From: Musa acuminata AAA Group
Taxonomy: Eukaryota; Streptophyta; Magnoliopsida; Zingiberales; Musaceae
DNA length: 64,000 bases
Direction of reading: 5' to 3'
Assembly: GCF_036884655.1 (NCBI RefSeq)
Contig: NC_088344.1
Coordinates: forward strand, 34,898,501 to 34,962,500
Part shown: positions 11,554 to 22,299 of the stretch, in pieces
Numbering within the stretch: the first letter of the stretch is position 1
Layout: every line of letters starts with the position of its first letter
Made by a program: the position numbers and the translations under genes
Notes under the pieces: model-generated
Databases searched by the model: none
Told to the model about the DNA's origin: nothing
The model's input: the letters and a program-made list of their open reading frames with translations, nothing else

Positions 11554-12510
11554 ATGGATCCCAAGGGCTCCTCCAAGCTTCACCAGGAGGGCCTTCCGCA
11601 GTCGGACAAAAGAGAACCCATCACCTCCTCATCGGCCGCAGCAGCAGCAGCAGCAGAAAGCAGAGACCTTTTGCTTTCCGCAGCGGCTAAGGATGAGCAA
11701 AGGAGGCAGCTTGCACCCAAGAGGAGCTCCAACAAGGACAGGCACACCAAGGTCGACGGCAGGGGAAGGAGGATAAGGATGCCTGCCCTTTGTGCCGCCA
11801 GGATCTTTCAGCTCACCCGAGAATTGGGCCACAAGTCCGATGGGGAGACCATCCAGTGGCTCCTCCATCAAGCGGAGCCCTCCATCATCGCCGCCACCGG
11901 CACGGGCACCATCCCCGCGTCAGCTCTCGCTGCCGCCGCCGCCGCCGCATCCATGTCCCTCCCGGGCGCCACCGCCCCCGCCGGCCTCCACCAGAAGCTC
12001 GACGAGTTGGGACAGGAGGCGGGAGCCGCCGCCAGGCCTGGCTGGGCCGTGACGGGGGCCGCTAACCTCGGATGCTCCCATCCTGGCCTGTGGCCGCCCC
12101 TGGTGGGTGGGTTCAACTCCGGATTCTTGCATGCCACCGCCGCCGTTCCCTCGAGCTCGAATCTTTCGGCCGGAGGCGGAGACTCGGTGAGCAGCTTCAT
12201 GCAGAGGATCGGCTTGCATGGGTTCGAATTGACCGGCGGGAATCCGGGAGCGGTGAGCTTTGCGTCGATGTTGAGCGGGCATGGCCAGCAGCTGCCAGGG
12301 CTGGAGCTCGGCCTCTCGCAGGAGGGGCATATCGGGGCGTTGAATCCTCAGGCCTTGGGCCAATTCTATCTGCAGATGGGTCAGGGAAGGGGAGGAGTTG
12401 GTGCTGGTGGAAGTGGGCAGTTCCATCTTCTTCATCATCATCAGCATCATCATCAGCAGCAGCAACCGGCTGGATCTGCAGAGAACGATTCAGAGGGATC
12501 AGAACAGTAG
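11554..12510 (+). CDS. TCP20: Class I TCP transcription factor TCP20
   Basis: DNA-binding regulator of cell growth and nitrate responses in the TCP20/PCF class, acting in the nucleus on GCCCR-type sites. It is a single intronless exon of 318 residues. The N-terminus MDPK and the non-canonical bHLH TCP domain (about residues 56-110, [20 protein letters not shown]...) match TCP20 closely. After the domain comes the [14 protein letters not shown] signature of class I. The C-terminal half has the TCP20-specific block [15 protein letters not shown] followed by [15 protein letters not shown], then a His/Gln-rich tract and an acidic Ser-rich end. Low-complexity Ala runs flank the domain. AATAAA at 12664-12669 is a candidate poly(A) signal. 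Long ORFs on other frames here are artefacts of high GC. Confidence 0.95.
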   Translation: MDPKGSSKLHQEGLPQSDKREPITSSSAAAAAAAESRDLLLSAAAKDEQRRQLAPKRSSNKDRHTKVDGRGRRIRMPALCAARIFQLTRELGHKSDGETIQWLLHQAEPSIIAATGTGTIPASALAAAAAAASMSLPGATAPAGLHQKLDELGQEAGAAARPGWAVTGAANLGCSHPGLWPPLVGGFNSGFLHATAAVPSSSNLSAGGGDSVSSFMQRIGLHGFELTGGNPGAVSFASMLSGHGQQLPGLELGLSQEGHIGALNPQALGQFYLQMGQGRGGVGAGGSGQFHLLHHHQHHHQQQQPAGSAENDSEGSEQ

Positions 12511-14691
12511 AAGGCAGAGATCCATGAGAAGAAATTAGCAGTGTTGTGCCAAAGAGAGCAGCAAGAAAGAGACAGCCACAGGATTCAGCCACTGATGGCA
12601 TCTACCTGCTCTTCTTTCTCTGCAACTATCAGCAATCACAGCATTCAGGTACTTGTCCTCTTCAATAAATTCTACTGCCAATCCTTGATGGTTGTGCATC
12701 CCATGGTGTGTTACATCATCTGGAACATGCAGGTGGATATCACTGGATCTGAATCAGTTGGAAGGAGCTCAGCAAATTTTAAGTAATTAGAGGTGTGTAA
12801 ATAGTTGTTTTGGGCCTATTCAACATTTTTTTTGCTGTCAGGCACTGATGGAGTTGTGATTGGCTTGATTTGTGACAAATAAATATGGGTCTCCCCATAT
12901 AGTTGTGCATGCTATTGGTTCCTTCAGATATATGTCTTACACTACTTGCAGCATTCCTATGTTGGTCTTCATATGCATGATGATGATATTGTAATATGTA
13001 CAAGCATATCTATCACTGTTAACACAGATTTGTTGTTAACAGTGATAGATATGCTTGTACATCATGGGAAGAGTAGACACCTCAATTTGATCCTAAAACA
13101 CCAATGGAATCCCAGTGTTACTTGGAGTATGCACTGTGATTCTATTTGTAGTCTACCTGAGCACAGAATCCATTATTCTCCCCTTTCTTTTTTCTATTTT
13201 CTAGAAAGGAAATGCTTAGGTTAAAATTTACATCTTTGAAGTACTCATCATTCTCAATGAATTTACAATTACATACCTTCTATTCTCTTTCATTCTTCTC
13301 GGTAGGAGTTATCCCCTCTGGACTGGATTATGTTGCCTGAGAAGAAACATGACATGATACTATTTAGTCCAGAAAACAACATATCAGAGCAACAAAGCTT
13401 TCTTAATCAGCATAATTAAAACTGTGACTTTTAGCTATTGTACCAGAGCAATGGACTGGACTTCATGTGCTATGCATCCATCATTCAATCAGGTCTGCTG
13501 GGATGAGAACATGTATGTTGATTACACTACCTTGTTGTCACTACCAAATTTATCATATGAGGAAATCAAAGCAGCTAAGGTAGGAATTGTCATGATGGAT
13601 GAGCATTTATGATGGAGTGGTCAGAAGCACCTTTTAGTGTTACCTTTCATCCCTGATGTAAGAAAGAAATATATGCTTTTTCACATCATGCTAAGAAATG
13701 TAGAAAGATGTTCAAGTCTCTTGCCAATTTAGTGTCTTGGGATCATTATGTGAAGTTTTGATCCTCCCCACATATATTAGATCTATTGTTCCCTCTGAAT
13801 AGCAGACAACTTGTAAATAATATTTGACTTGAGAAATGAAAATTACTTGAAGTTGAATCATGATTTCTCTAGGCAGATAAGTTGAGAACTGAAATCTCTC
13901 CAGTTGCATTGCATCATCATCCAAGCCATTCCTATGATGTCAATTATATTGATTAAACCATAATAAAAGAGGAATCATGAGATGAGAAATTTGTGATCAA
14001 GATGGAGGGTCTGCACCTGGAAGAAGAGTTCATAGCTTGGCTGAACACCAGTTAAACCACTTCTTTTCACACAACAAAACACCTGAATGTCAAAAAAGTA
14101 CTGTTTTGCACCACATGACTAAAACTTGCTTCATCCAAAAATTGAAATTGGCATGTTAGCATGCTTGAACATAAAGGCATCACTGTGGAGTGACACCATG
14201 ATCTTTGATCTGTGTCCATAATTTGGCACTACAGTGATAATATTCTATTAAAGCTGTTCCTAGTTCTTTAATTCATACATTTCCCAAGCATCATCATCAA
14301 TACCAACATCATAAAAAAAAAATTTCACTGATATAGGGGAATTACTGCAACAAATTCTGTATATTTCTCCCAAAACATGAAAAATGAAACTGCGATGCAT
14401 GATCGGCGGGTCATCTTTCTTGGTCTAATAAAAAAGGGTTGGGCTTACATTAGTTTTCAATGGATAGGTGCCACAGGCGAAGATTAGCACACTCCACATC
14501 AGCACTCAGAAATGAAACACAGAAATCACTGAAACCTATACAAGAAATTACCTCAAATGTGAATTATAGGATCAATTTTACAAATGCCTCGTCGATATTT
14601 TTTCTATGGTCACAGCATGTACAAAAATATCAAATGCATAACAAACAGTGGAATCACCAAGGTAGGTGTAGAGTGCCATAGCCCTCATGAG
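12511..14691. other. TCP20 3' flank and intergenic DNA
   Basis: The TCP20 3' untranslated region probably ends after AATAAA at 12664 or a second one near 12879. The rest is AT-rich without a recognisable gene, apart from the perfect hairpin at 12996-13062. Confidence 0.5.
12996..13062. repeat. Perfect inverted repeat, 29-bp arms, 9-bp loop
   Basis: The left arm 12996-13024 (begins ATGTACAAGCATATC) is the exact reverse complement of the right arm 13034-13062, separated by nine bases. No mismatch occurs in 29 pairs and pairing ends at both sides. The RNA would form a stable hairpin on either strand. It could be a very small MITE core, an inverted duplication from template switching, or a young small-RNA precursor. 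It starts 485 bases beyond the TCP20 stop codon. Confidence 0.95.
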
Positions 14692-17093
14692 CTAGCAAAA
14701 ACTCAATACCAGAGCCTCTTTTGGAGTAGACGTGACTCGAAGAATAGCCTGAGCACTCAAAGGTGTCAGCTTCGCGTGGCAAAAAGCCTCCCAGGAATCA
14801 GCATCCACCAACTCAAGAGAATCTTCATTTGGAGAGACATGAGAATTAACATATATGGTTTGCAGTTGCATGGCAAGTGCCCGAGCAGCCTCCCTTGATT
14901 CAGGAAGTTGGTCGCTGAGTTGAGATGCTGCGATTTGGATAAGCTTATCAATTCCATATGCTCTAATTCCCTCCATGCCCTGTAAAGAACAAATTTTCTC
15001 CATCAAACATTAATGCTATGCAAATTCAAAGTCACGTAAGAATAGGTTAATGCAATAGCATATGCATACCAATCATGACAAGGTTTCTGTACCACATGAT
15101 CAAGGTTGCTATCATGTGCTTGCTACATGATTGAGAACACTGAAATAAGTTATCACCTATGTAGTTTGACTCATAAAAGTACCTTCTTTCAAACCCATCT
15201 TCTAATATCAGTCAACTGCATAGTTCAATGTAGAGCCACATCAACCTTGTTGCTGTCTCATATCACAGGCTTCCAGCAGAAACTAACAAATAACAGACTT
15301 TTTTCTCCTGGTTATTATCCTTAATTTTGTTATAGCTGTATGCCCTTTACTGGTTCATATAATAGGCTTCTAGCAAATTTTCTTTTTTTCTCATGGTTAT
15401 TTTCCTCAAATCTGCAAAAGCTACAAATCAAACCGACCTTTTCTTAGTTAAGGAACGCTGTAATGAGAAACGTGCAACACATAACTGATAATAAAGCCCA
15501 CACGAAGATCCCAAGAACAAATCTTTTGAAGAACATTCAATCATAGGCTAAAGTTTGCTCTTCTCATGGTCTATAGACACAACACAACTCAAAATTCCTT
15601 CATGGGGTGTTGACAAAAGTCATCACTGCAATATAATCTTTGTGGGATACAGATCACTTAGTTATTAAGCTTGTTAAATAACCAGAAGAGACAAATTAGT
15701 TTATAAAATAACTACTTCATGGGTTGTTTCTTTTCTAAATGAGATAAATTTGACATTCCATAAGACTTAATTCAGTTTATCTAAGACTTCTCACATCCAG
15801 TTAGAATCTAGAGGACCAGAATCAACTTATTGTCTTTGAATTAATAATTCAAACAAAAAGCTAAATCTGATTAAAATTTACTTGGTGTCTTGAAGGTAAC
15901 GTTCTTCTAGAGAGAAATTTCAACAATATATTCACACCCAAACTTACAAAATCTAAAATATAAATTAAATATCCCACAGCTGGTAGTTGGACCAATCAGC
16001 AACTGTGATTCTGGAAGGGTAGAAAAGTTCTTACAAGTCGAGGTACACTCCTGCTAAAACACATAGATGCTTTTGCTCGTATTCGAGGATTTCTGTTTGT
16101 AAGATGAGGCAGCAACTTTGGCAACAATAGCATAGGAGAGATCCAAGTTGTCATTGCTATTAGAGCTGCCTCAGCAGCTTCACATACAAAGCGCTTGTCT
16201 TGAGAGGATTTCAGTAGCAACTGGACAAGCTGAAGAATGATGTAGAGATGTTTTAGAGTATTTAATACATGGAATCAGCAGAAGATAAAATAACGGAGAA
16301 GACTAGAAACGGAACATACCAGGGGATCTAATGAGTCAATAACCATATCATTGTAAGCCTTGAATATGTCAGCAGATGCCATGATTGCAGTTTTGCAGAC
16401 AGCACTCCTGGGACTTCTCAGTGACTTCACAATAAGTGGTATCACAGCTCGTCTATAATAAAATTTTTTGGAAAAAGCAATGGGTAGGAAGATGATAAAT
16501 GTCAGCTGACCAATGATTAATCTCTTATTTAGAACAAAAAATGACTTCAGTCTATGATGATCTTTACATTGGATAAGATTAGTAAACTTACATGATTTCA
16601 AGCAGCCTTTCCTTGTAATATATTGACAATTGGCGCACATTATTGAGTGCTTCACATACAGAAACCCAGTCTTTTGAGTCCAACCTAGCTAACAGTGTCT
16701 TCATAAAACAAAACAATGCCAGGAAGTTTAGTTTACATGTACTTCAGTATACCCATGTCGAATATGTTGGTATACTAGAAAATAATAAATAAACAAGAAA
16801 CTGTGAGGACCGGAATGTACATTAAAACTTGCATCCACATCTGGTAGATCTGCCAGATTTTCAGACTCGATGTACTCAACTTCTGTATTTCCTGTCTCTA
16901 GTCCGTTGCTTCCTGCATCACCGATATTTATAGGAGCAGAGAAAGGGGAAGAACTTTTTTTCTGCAATTCAGGACCATTGTCATTGATATTTTCAATGTA
17001 CGACTTGGTTAAACTTCCTTTGCCCAATGCAGTATTCTTATCGAATCCAGTTGCTGGATGTACATTGAGATCTCCGAGGGCTTTTCCTGACAT
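14692..17093 (-). CDS. HEAT/ARM-repeat (TOG-like) protein
   Basis: Helical-repeat protein of the plant family annotated as ARM-repeat or TOG-array-like proteins, related to CLASP-type microtubule binders; its plant role is little known. Five coding exons: 17093-16821, 16698-16592, 16452-16320, 16229-16035, 14979-14692, together 996 bases or 331 residues, with all phases matching. Residues 1-91 are low-complexity and end in an acidic stretch (LPDVDAS). HEAT helices follow (TLLARLDSKDWVSVCEAL, then RAVIPLIVKSLRSPRSAV, then LVQLLLKSSQDKRF). The C-terminus has ESREAARALAMQLQTIY. The ATG exon begins after an acceptor at 17109-17110, so a leader intron is likely, with its donor near 18577 and a small noncoding first exon close to the TATA-like element at 18650-18657. 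Confidence 0.85.
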
Positions 17094-18649
17094 TTTCAGC
17101 TTATCAATCTGAATGAAGAAAATCTGTTAAGAATCAGATGCTACAAAATCAAGACTACATCCACTGCATTGCATGGAAGTAATGTGGCATACATGTGAAA
17201 TAACTAGATTATATCTCACAATCAGTATAGGCTGTTCGAGCCCAGGTAAATTCTAAGCTGTAAACATCCAAAAATATCACTTAAAAAATCAGTTGCCACT
17301 AAAAGTGAACTAATTGCACATGAGCAATTCACAAATGTGACAGCAAAATAAACAAAGAAAAGTACAGGTAGTTCTTTTCTACTTTTTGGTACAAATGAAA
17401 AGGGACGGCGAGACTTAAGTCTATGCAAATTCTTATAAGAGTGTCTCTGGTTTTTTAGCATAGACACAGGTTCTCCACAAATTCCTTACAATCTTTTAAA
17501 ATCTTAAGAGAGGGTACCCCTTCTCGCTCTATTCCACATGGATATTGGGTTCAGCCATCATTGAGTCTGCAGTGAGGTAGTGTTGATTATACTCTTCGCA
17601 TGATGCCTATGGAAGATGATAGTGACTTCCATCATTTGTAAGCAGATATGCAGGAGGTTTGGAAAAAAAAATTAATATTTTCCCCCTAGATCTTTGCCAG
17701 TCACACTGCTTAATATAGTATTTTAATGACAGATTCTGCATGTGCACCTTTGTAAATTGAAAGCATCATTAGAAAGGAAATCAGATGAAATGCCCGAATC
17801 CAAGTCGCACAGGTCTCTGTCTCACATCTAGGCCTAATGTTTTATGTTTGCCCAGAATCATTTAGTACAGTAATTCGGTTAGGGATAACCCCATTAAGAG
17901 GAAATAACTATTGCTTTCTGTGGAATTCTGTCATTCAGTACTAGTAGTGATTAAAAAATAGATATAACACTATAAATCTAGAACAACACCGACTAACAAA
18001 GTATCAGCAGTTGATCACATGTATACCAGTATCGATCGCAAAAGTGTCCAGAAAACACTTGGGAGATGCAGACACATCTTCCACTACCGACATTCTAACT
18101 CGGAAACAGTGAGATCTCAAAATTTCAGAAGAAAGACTTCGTCTTTCTTTTGAGATCTGAACTACCTCTCCTAACCAATGACTCCAAATGGCGCAAGATC
18201 ACAACGATTTCTCACTGTAGGGACCTTCACCAGACTCTGACATACAGAGGAAAGATGAAGCACCAACAACCGTTCTCCCTAGTAGCTCTTGCGCCCACCC
18301 CAACAACAGAGATCCACGCAAGATTCAATGGTAAAATCAAAAAGAAATCAAGAACACAAAATCGAAAGAAAAACCTACAACAAGAAGAACGGATCACGAA
18401 GAGATCTTGTATTTCGAGAGAGGAGGAACAGGCAAATGGGATCAGGGACCAATTCAAGAAGACCTTTCAAGAACAAATACAGACCAAATCCAAGTCTTTC
18501 CACCGCTTTAGGGTTGCAAAACCACACAAGATTCCACTGAAGCAGAGGACAGTGAGAGAAGAAGAAGAAGAAGATTACCGGGCGAGGGGGCGAAGACGGC
18601 AGGCAGAGCGGAGGAGCGAGCGGCGTCGTTGGGTGGTATGTTTGGGGAG

Positions 18650-18657
18650 TATTTAAA
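18650..18657 (-). promoter_or_regulatory. TATA-like element of the HEAT-repeat gene
   Basis: TTTAAATA on the minus strand lies about 70 bases upstream of a good donor (CG then GTAATC, near 18577). That donor fits a short noncoding first exon spliced to the ATG exon at 17108. The assignment rests on position and consensus only. Confidence 0.4.
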
Positions 18658-18976
18658 GCTTCGCGAGACCCAATAAATATTGCTCCTACCCATTTTTCCT
18701 TTGCCCTTCTCGCTTACCCGCCACGCGACGGCAACGACCATTCTGCGGGTCCCACATGGATCCGATATTATGGCCAATCATAGGGCGAACGGGTGTTTGG
18801 GTAAATGTTGAGGAGGAAGCGATCCGCGAATTAAAGGAGGCCAACTATTTCTGCCATATAAAATGCGGAACGTTTTAATGAGGGCCCCATCGACGACTGG
18901 ACCACCTCGCGTTGCTGTCTCGGCGAGTGACGGAGACATACCTCTCCTTTCGCTACCCGCTCGACCACCTGCACAG

Positions 18977-19303
18977 TTATTGGATAAAATTGTGGAGCCC
19001 GATGTAATCCACGTAGAGGCCCTCGACGTGGCCGTGGGATGAACGGGTGCCGGTAGGATTAGCATTATTGGAGAGAGAGCGACGACCGACACACCTAAGG
19101 CGGCCCCCGGCGTGGCCCACGGTTGTCTCCAATCCATAAGCAGGTTGGTGAACCGGGTGAGACGTAGACTCGAACGCTCGCTGGACGCCTGCGACCGCCG
19201 CATGGGAATGCGACGCTCCCTCTCCTTCATCGCTTCTTCCCTTCTCCGTCGCTGCTTCTTCTTCCTCCTCTGCGTCACTGTGAGGAGACTCAACACCGAA
19301 CAT
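18977..19303 (-). CDS. Unidentified ORF upstream of the HEAT-repeat gene
   Basis: An ATG-started frame of 108 codons (MFGVESPHSDAEEEEEAA...) is acidic at the start and Ser/His/Gly-rich later, in a GC-rich patch surrounded by AT-rich DNA. A second minus-strand frame overlaps it for most of its length. I do not recognise either. It may be a decayed exon or a GC-rich promoter patch. Confidence 0.2.
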   Translation of the reverse strand: MFGVESPHSDAEEEEEAATEKGRSDEGEGASHSHAAVAGVQRAFESTSHPVHQPAYGLETTVGHAGGRLRCVGRRSLSNNANPTGTRSSHGHVEGLYVDYIGLHNFIQ

Positions 19304-19339
19304 GTGCTGTCTCTGAGTTGCACTAATACGATGCACTAA

Positions 19340-21519
19340 CCACCATCGACTGTTTGATGGTCATATCTGTATCACGCGAATTCTCGTGGATGCAGTTTGG
19401 ACGACCAAATGACTTCAAACTTCACTTGGGTTATTGACTAAACTAAAAACACTATAATCGATCGTATCCAAAAATACTATAATACATTCTTAATTAATTT
19501 ATATTCTCATAAACATCAATTATAGAGTTATTTTGTCATATTTCAAAATAAAGGATAGAAAGTTCTTATTTTTATTACATAACATCTTTGAAAAATCTTA
19601 TATTATTCATTAGAAAGAACGATAATAAAAAATTGTGAAAGTCTTGACATATTTCAAAATAAACAATGATAAAAATTATTTTTTTCACTTTGGCTTAAAT
19701 TTATGTCTAATTTTTTTTATAAAAAAATCCTTATAATGTTTGTGATCATTTATTACGAACGAATGACAATAAAAATAATAAAATATTATCATGAAGCTAC
19801 AATAATAAAAAATATCATAACTCGATTCAAAAATATTGGGTTTAATCCAAACTATATTTTAATAGGAAACTATCTTTTTTTTTTGTTCTTAGGGTATTTT
19901 CATAGCTCTCTTTGGAAAATATTGAAATGATGGGCGTAAACGCAAAGCATAAGATTTATCCCGATAAATCATCGAAAAAAATATTTTATCATTACTACAT
20001 TTACGATGTTGAAATTTTTATAAAGTGATCATGAAATAAAAAAATAAACAGGGAGAAAAAGAGAATATAAGCTATGGTAATGGTGGAGGGTTGCACCTCT
20101 ACTTGAAGCTTGTGTAGAGGCACCCATAAATAAGCAAGGAAAAGAAAAATGTTTAGAGGCATCGATGGATCTTAATGAAAATCCATTAAGCTACTTTGAT
20201 TCGATGCGACGGATTAGCACTCGTAATTATTATGGTGGATTTCATAAGCTAATATCATTGACAAAGGACGAAAATATAATCGTGTGGTGGGTATATACGC
20301 TAAGGATGAATTGAGATCGATTTGGAGTGTGAAAGCTAGTGGATAAAGAAGGTTTGGTTACCAATCTAATCCACTCCAAAAAGGCGAAGTCACAATGGCT
20401 ATTTTGAGCCAATAATGAGAAGAAGTATATGACTTGCTACCAACCATTAAGTTGTTAGCTTGTCATATTCATGTGCATCAAACATGCCGATCATGATACT
20501 TCAACACTCTACTCTTCTTGGAGGGGAATGATTACATTTTTATGTTTGATGTTCTTCACTTATTGGTTGTGACATCAATGATATGCGCAAGTCTAAGGAC
20601 CCCTTGCGAGGACAAGTTTCCTAACAACTTTTATTGTTTAGCTCAAATCTCCATTGTATTTTAAAGAATATCATAAAAATTTTTAGACAAATTTTTGGAA
20701 AAAAAATATTTTTTAGGTTTTTCGAAATATACCTCTTTTATATTCTCGAAAAGATATTCTATCTCTGAAATGTCTTAGCATCGATCCATATAATATAATG
20801 AGCGATTAAGTTCTTTGGTTATAATATTTTTTTAATAGACTTATAATATTTTAATAGAAGTGTGAAAAAACACTATGATTGATATAGAAATCACCCTATT
20901 TAGTTCCTCTTTGTTACTAAGATAATAAAAATACTTGTTTGAAATCTTATGTTTGTAAATGAGTTAGTTTCTATTACCTTTTTAGCTTATTTGTCTATGT
21001 TAGAATATTTTTTAGTAGATTTACAATAGTTTTGTGTCAAAAAATTATAAACCTATTGAAAAAACTATAACTAATAGTATATATGTAATTTTGTGTGTGT
21101 ATATATATATATATATATATGTTTTGAACAAAGAGCTAAGAAATACAAAATATATATGATTCACCTTAGTTTAAAGTGTGCTTTAAGATTTGTGTAAATG
21201 TGATGAGATTTAATCAATCGCATGGACTAGTGTTGGATTTGTGAAATTGGTTGAGCCACTTTTGATGATTCAGAGTCCAAACCTATTCCGAGGTCTATTT
21301 CGAACTTAATCTTAACGCCTCTATAAGGAGCTCATTAGGTAATTTATGCCCATCCTAGGAAAATGGATTAAAATGAGCCCTTAATCTCGTACTCCACCTA
21401 TTGATTTTGTTTAAGTTTTTGACTAGGTTTCTAAATGCTTTCCCATATAGGTTTTTCACTCTAGTTGGTTACATGTTGCCAAGCTTGAGTTCTCACTCCG
21501 AACACTTGTTACCAAGAAG
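19340..21519. other. AT-rich intergenic DNA
   Basis: Very AT-rich with no coding frame, RNA gene or clear transposon ends. A short (TA)n run lies near 21100-21120. It probably consists of eroded repeats, since recognisable repeat relics begin directly to its right. Confidence 0.4.
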
Positions 21520-22215
21520 TTAATAACATGACCTAATCTAATGAGATAAGTGATTACTAACCAAAATACTTAAGTTAAAATTGATAGTAATACTATTATC
21601 ATATATTTATAAGTCAATCTTAGTCTTGTTTACTTTCAATATGAGACTAGTTTAAGTGTTATAAACAATCCCACTTAAGTCTAATGGTGGCTCTATGTCA
21701 AGTCCTCTAACTTTATCGACGGATAACTCTTTCCTACTCAAGTCCCTCACCATACTTCGATACTAGATCGGCTCTGATACTAATTATCACGACCTGACCT
21801 GATGGGATAACAAAGATATCAACTTCGTTTCGTCCAAATTACTGATCAAAATGCTTAAGATGAAATTAATATGTACTCTCGTTAAACTCTTATAAGTTAA
21901 TCTTAATATTTTTACAATGTTACGTAAAGTGTTTGAGAAGAAACTAAGAGAACGTTCATGAGCTCAGTTACATCTCATAATTATTATTATGTTTTTTATT
22001 TATTTTTTTAACTCCATAAATCTTAAAATTAGTATATAACATGAATCAAACCCTAATTTGGTGCATATGAGATATAAGAATAGATCAATGATGATTCTAC
22101 GTAGTAGCATTCCTTTCAACTTCATTTAGTTAATAATAATATACCTATCAAATCCTTATAAATTAATGCTAATATTAGCTCACTTTCAATAAGAAGTTAA
22201 CTAGAGTATTACAAT
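21520..22215. repeat. Two adjacent degenerate copies of a dispersed LTR-like unit
   Basis: Copy A (about 21520-21786) and copy B (from about 21787, decayed beyond 21930) share the order: GACCT...GAT, then GATAA, then an AATACTTAAG-type word, then TTATAAG(T/C)CAATCTTA. A ends in GGCTCTGATACTAATTATCACGACC, where the first 13 bases are the complement of a TAGTATCAGAGCC primer-site-like word. This resembles the end of an LTR followed by a primer site for initiator methionine tRNA. A further weak match occurs near 22140-22215 and another at 27747-27910. Confidence 0.45.
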
Positions 22216-22299
22216 CTCGACCATCATTAATTTTTTATTTTGAGACCATTATTATCTTTATTATTTATTATTTATATATTTCTTTACTATTATTATGGA

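Noticed and set aside
11868..12465. Long antisense and alternate-frame ORFs over TCP20 (up to 181 codons)
   Set aside because: They mirror the GC-rich TCP20 exon, are low-complexity and lack any family features.
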